Of a stretch of 64,000 nt of DNA, positions 61,052 to 64,000 are shown one piece after another; position 1 is the stretch's first letter, and every line of letters begins with the position of its first letter. The position numbers and the translations under genes are program-made. The DNA lies in the NCBI GenBank assembly GCA_965229935.1, contig CBDDKB010000002.1, positions 2,356,001-2,420,000 of the forward strand, in the 5' to 3' direction. The DNA is from SPJN01 sp965229935 (GTDB taxonomy: Bacteria; Pseudomonadota; Alphaproteobacteria; SPJN01). The notes beneath the pieces are model-generated. The model made no database searches, had not been told where the DNA came from, and saw nothing but the letters and a program-made list of their open reading frames with translations.

Positions 61052-63424
61052 CTAGTACCGGAAAGTGAATTCCGCAGAAATCAAACGCGGCGGCTCTGTT
61101 ACTGCAAAGTGGGTGCCGTCTGCCAAGGTGGCGTCGGCTGCGGTGACCATCACTGTTTCGTCGGTCAGGTTGCGGCCAAAGACCATAAAGCTCCACGAGT
61201 CATCTTCTGCACGCAACCCGATGCGGGCATTGATTTGCGTATAAGCATCTTGCAACTCATTCGGGTCCTGATCGACAGCTAAGAAGAATTCGTCCTGATA
61301 AAGTAAGTCGAAACCAAGGACCAAGCCAAAGCCCATTTCGCCCACGGGACGGAAATAGTTGGCAGAGAAATTACCGGTCCATTCAGGTGCGCGCTGCAAC
61401 CGTTCGCCCGTCAGGTCACAGGGGCCTGTCTGGTCGATACGGCAGGGGGCGTCGGGGAAGCTGGTGAAATAGGCATCCGTATAGGCACCTGATGTCATCA
61501 GCATCAACCCTTCGATCGGCATGATCATGAATTCAAACTCGATCCCCTTTGTAACGGCGTCGGCAGCATTGCGGACAATGAACTGTGTGCCTTCAAAGAT
61601 GGAGACCTGCAGGTTTGAGAACTCGGTATAGAAAATGCCGATATTGGCGCGGGCACCGCCGCCCAAAAATTCAGCCTTGATCCCGCCTTCATAGGTGATG
61701 GCTTCTTCGGGTTCAAACTCAAGAACATCATCGGTTGAGGCAGAGGCATTGTAACCGCCACCCTTAAAGCCCTTGGCGATCGTGACATAGGTCATCAGAT
61801 CATCGTTCCAATGATAGGTCAGCGAGAATTTCGGTGACCAACCTGTTTCAATGCGATCATCGACATTGGCGTAATCTGCCCATTCAGCAACTTGGGTCAC
61901 GATCAGGGTTGTGCCGCCCAGTACTTGGGACTGGTCAACTTCTTTTTGTTCCCACGTATAACGAATGCCGAAAATCAGGGTCAGCGCCTCGTTAAGTTCC
62001 CAGTCAATCTGACCGAAACCGGCATAGGATACTGATTCCTGATCAAACTTGATGCGGGCATTATCAACGCCATCATTTGTGTTGAGCGCGGCGAGAACCG
62101 TTGACAGGCCGGGGGCGCCAAGGATCGGGCCAAACAGGCCTGACACTGCGCCGGGCAAGATTGCCCCTGTCAATGTGCCTGCCGTGTCATCGAACGCCAG
62201 CAGGTCTAGCGCTGTGCGGATAGAGGTTTCCGCATAGAAGTAATAAAGACCGCCAACCCAACGCATTTCACCAAGGCTGCCAACGCCGAAATCACCGGCA
62301 AGGCGCAGCTCCTGACTGATCTGGGTATAGTCTTCAACAGAATGCAGTGTCAGCAAAGGCATCGGGCCGCCATCGGCGTCAATCAGTGCGTCTTCTTCAT
62401 AGGTTGAATAGCCGCTGACAGATGACAAGGTGACATCGCCCAATTCCCAATCAGCAGACACGATGCCTGTGATTGTGTCGCGGTCATTGTAACCCGGCTC
62501 GTCAGCCTGACCTTCATTATTTTCCAAATCATCTTCAAGATCGGCATCAAACAGGAAATAGGCCTGTGTTACCGGATCGGTTGAACTCAATTCGGAAAAC
62601 TGAATGGCCCAAGAACGCTGTGAGAATTCTGAATAGGTCAGACCTGCGGTGACAGACAGACCGAAATCAGTGTCCCATGACACCTTGCCGCGAATGCCAA
62701 GATTGTCGACATTCAACTCATCCCGGTCCAAATGTGTGTTGTAGGTGTGACCATCGCGATCTTCTTTAATGGCAGCCAAACGGAATTTCAGGTCGCCATC
62801 TTCGGTAATGGGGCCGGTGATCATACCGCGGAAACGCATCTGCTCAAGCTCACCCAATGTGGCATCGGCATCAAAGCCCCAATCGTCTTGCGGGGTGCCT
62901 GTGGCGATATTCATGGCGCCGGCAATCGTGTTCTTGCCGAACAATGTGCCTTGCGGCCCGCGCAGCGCTTCAACGCGGGAAATGTCCAGCATGGAATCTA
63001 GCAGGTAGGACAGGCGGCCAAAAAAGACGCCATCAATCACAAGTCCAACCGACTGTTCGAAGCCGCGATTGGTGCCTGAACCCAGACCGCGCATATTGAT
63101 CCGGCCAAAGGGGGCAACCGCCTGCAATTTCACATTAGGTGTGTAAAGCGACAGGTCATTCAGGTTTTCAATATTATTGTCCTTCAACGTTTCACCACTA
63201 AGGGCCGAAACGGAAATCGGAACATCCTGAACATTTTCAGCGCGTTTTTGCGCGGTGACCACAATTTCATCCAATTTTGGACGGCTGGCAGCCTTCGCGG
63301 CATCGGCTTCCACCTGCGCAGATACATCGGCATCAGCCTCTGCGTCCTGCGCCTAGGAGGGTGCAGTGGTGAGTAAAAGGGCGGATGCCAGCGCAAGGGC
63401 GCGGCGCGAAACCGGATAGGTCAT
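61052..63424 (-). pseudogene. TonB-dependent receptor interrupted by an amber codon in its signal peptide
   Basis: Reading from the ATG at 63424 (with GGGGAAAC upstream) gives a clear signal peptide, MTYPVSRRALALASALLL, then TTAPS, then an in-frame TAG (63355-63353). The same frame continues with AQDAEADADVSAQ and about 760 further intact codons: plug (LDEIVVTAQKRAENVQDVPISV, LRGPQGTLFGKNTIAGAM) and full barrel to the terminal FRY. A restart at GTG 63313 would lack the signal. It is a paralogue of the receptor at 56328. One base change explains it, so it may be a recent pseudogene, a sequence error or a read-through case. Confidence 0.85.
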
Positions 63425-63627
63425 TTGTTTCCCCAACTAATCGACAGTCAATCTGTTGCGTCGCGATGGTGCTTTTGCTTCTTGACGCAGGGGAAGACTA
63501 TGCACATCTTGGCCAGAAATGTGAAGGCGACTCGCCTTTTCGCGGTGCAATACCAATTGGTTAATGGTGTATTCGGGGCACAGAGGCGGGCTGTCGCACC
63601 CCCGTCGCACCCCCGTCGCACTCAAGG
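63425..63627. other. Intergenic region upstream of the second TonB receptor, with a short GC repeat
   Basis: About 200 nt between the interrupted receptor and the M24 gene on the same strand. It should carry the receptor promoter. The only feature I see is a tandem CCCCCGTCGCA unit, two perfect copies plus a partial, near 63595-63622. No gene or convincing terminator is visible. Confidence 0.45.
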
Positions 63628-64000
63628 TCAGTTGTCGATTGGGATTGTCATTTCGTCCAATGAGGCGGGGCAAGGTGTTAACGACACACAGCCGTCTTCA
63701 GTCACAAGAACAGTGTCAGAATGGCGGAATCCTCCGATTCCTTCGATATATATGCCCGGTTCGACTGTGAAAATCATGCCCGGCTCAATGTCGCGATCAT
63801 AACCTTCGGCTAAAAACGGGCCTTCATGCCCGGTAACGCCGATGGAATGGCCTGTCCGGTGCAGCAAGTTGTCGCCATAGCCTGCCTGTTTCAGCAATGT
63901 GTTCACCGCCTCATCAACCTTGCCCATATTGGCGCCCGGTTTGATGAGGTCAAAGGCCAGTTGCCGTGCGGCCATCATCGTATCATAGGGGCGGCGCGCC
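63628..64000 (-). CDS. M24-family metallopeptidase-like protein, C-terminal part (runs off the window)
   Basis: The last 124 codons of a pita-bread-fold protein of the M24 family (Xaa-Pro aminopeptidase/prolidase). HRTGHSIGVTGHEGPFL carries the metal/proton His, TVEPGIYIEGIGGFRHSD the next ligands, then VLVTEDGCVSLT. The canonical pattern GxRIED, whose Glu is the last metal ligand, reads GFRHSD here, with Ser in place of Glu. That altered form is seen in some M24 relatives that are not ordinary peptidases, so the activity is uncertain. It lies downstream of, and co-directional with, nothing certain beyond base 64000. Confidence 0.82.
   Translation of the reverse strand, partial: ARRPYDTMMAARQLAFDLIKPGANMGKVDEAVNTLLKQAGYGDNLLHRTGHSIGVTGHEGPFLAEGYDRDIEPGMIFTVEPGIYIEGIGGFRHSDTVLVTEDGCVSLTPCPASLDEMTIPIDN

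Noticed and set aside
63353..63355. TAG as a recoded sense codon
   Set aside because: TAG ends several ordinary genes in this window and no recoding element is visible.

Overview
The window is a stretch of alphaproteobacterial chromosome, moderately GC-rich by eye. Support for this comes from gene order: tkt-gap; a coiled-coil gene, zapA, 6S RNA and a 5-formyl-THF cyclo-ligase; yebC-ruvCAB-ybgC-tolQRAB-pal-cpoB-tilS-ftsH-folP-glmM-thiD; serC-serA-purA; and rluD next to an rpoH-type sigma factor. The TonB-dependent receptors, the quinoprotein dehydrogenase and the acyl-CoA enzymes suggest a heterotrophic, possibly marine lineage (SAR116-like or another Rhodospirillales-type group). That placement is inference. 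No tRNA, rRNA, insertion sequence, prophage or CRISPR array was seen.

Layout. From 1 to 2.5 kb the minus strand carries transketolase and the start of gap. From 2.8 to 21.1 kb a nearly unbroken plus-strand housekeeping run covers division (zapA), 6S RNA, folate, Holliday-junction processing (ruvCAB), the Tol-Pal envelope machine, tRNA-Ile lysidine modification, the FtsH protease, dihydropteroate synthase, GlmM and ThiD. A DMT exporter (minus) separates it from serC-serA-purA (22.3-26.5 kb). From 26.5 to 36.2 kb there is an arylsulfotransferase-like protein, rpoH and rluD (minus), a JAMM metalloprotease, an SDR, a wax-ester-synthase-like protein paired with an alpha/beta hydrolase, and a foldase/HupE pair. 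From 36.2 to 40.2 kb lie YcgN, an SRAP protein, a GNAT enzyme, a glycolate-oxidase-like flavoprotein and TsaC/Sua5. From 40.3 to 44.3 kb is a fatty-acid-type group (acyl-CoA dehydrogenase, MBL hydrolase, SDR). From 44.3 to 49.4 kb is the xseB-ispA-dxs-tlyA-RNA methyltransferase isoprenoid/RNA operon. From 49.4 to 54 kb (minus) are two related membrane proteins, aroC, fabI, a BrkB-type protein and a Sel1-repeat protein.

The last 10 kb (54-64 kb) looks accessory: a membrane-anchored PQQ dehydrogenase, a 36-codon microprotein candidate, a TonB receptor, a DUF2834 membrane protein, a crotonase-fold enzyme, an SGNH-type esterase, a second, paralogous TonB receptor and an M24 peptidase-fold protein that runs off the window. 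The second receptor has an in-frame amber codon inside its signal peptide, while the following 750-odd codons stay open. The Shine-Dalgarno of the DUF2834 gene lies inside a 10-bp hairpin.

Most housekeeping genes are packed with 1-4 nt overlaps or very short gaps, so long polycistronic transcripts are likely. Recognisable punctuation is limited to hairpins after pal, between serA and purA, and a bidirectional one between the esterase and the second TonB receptor.
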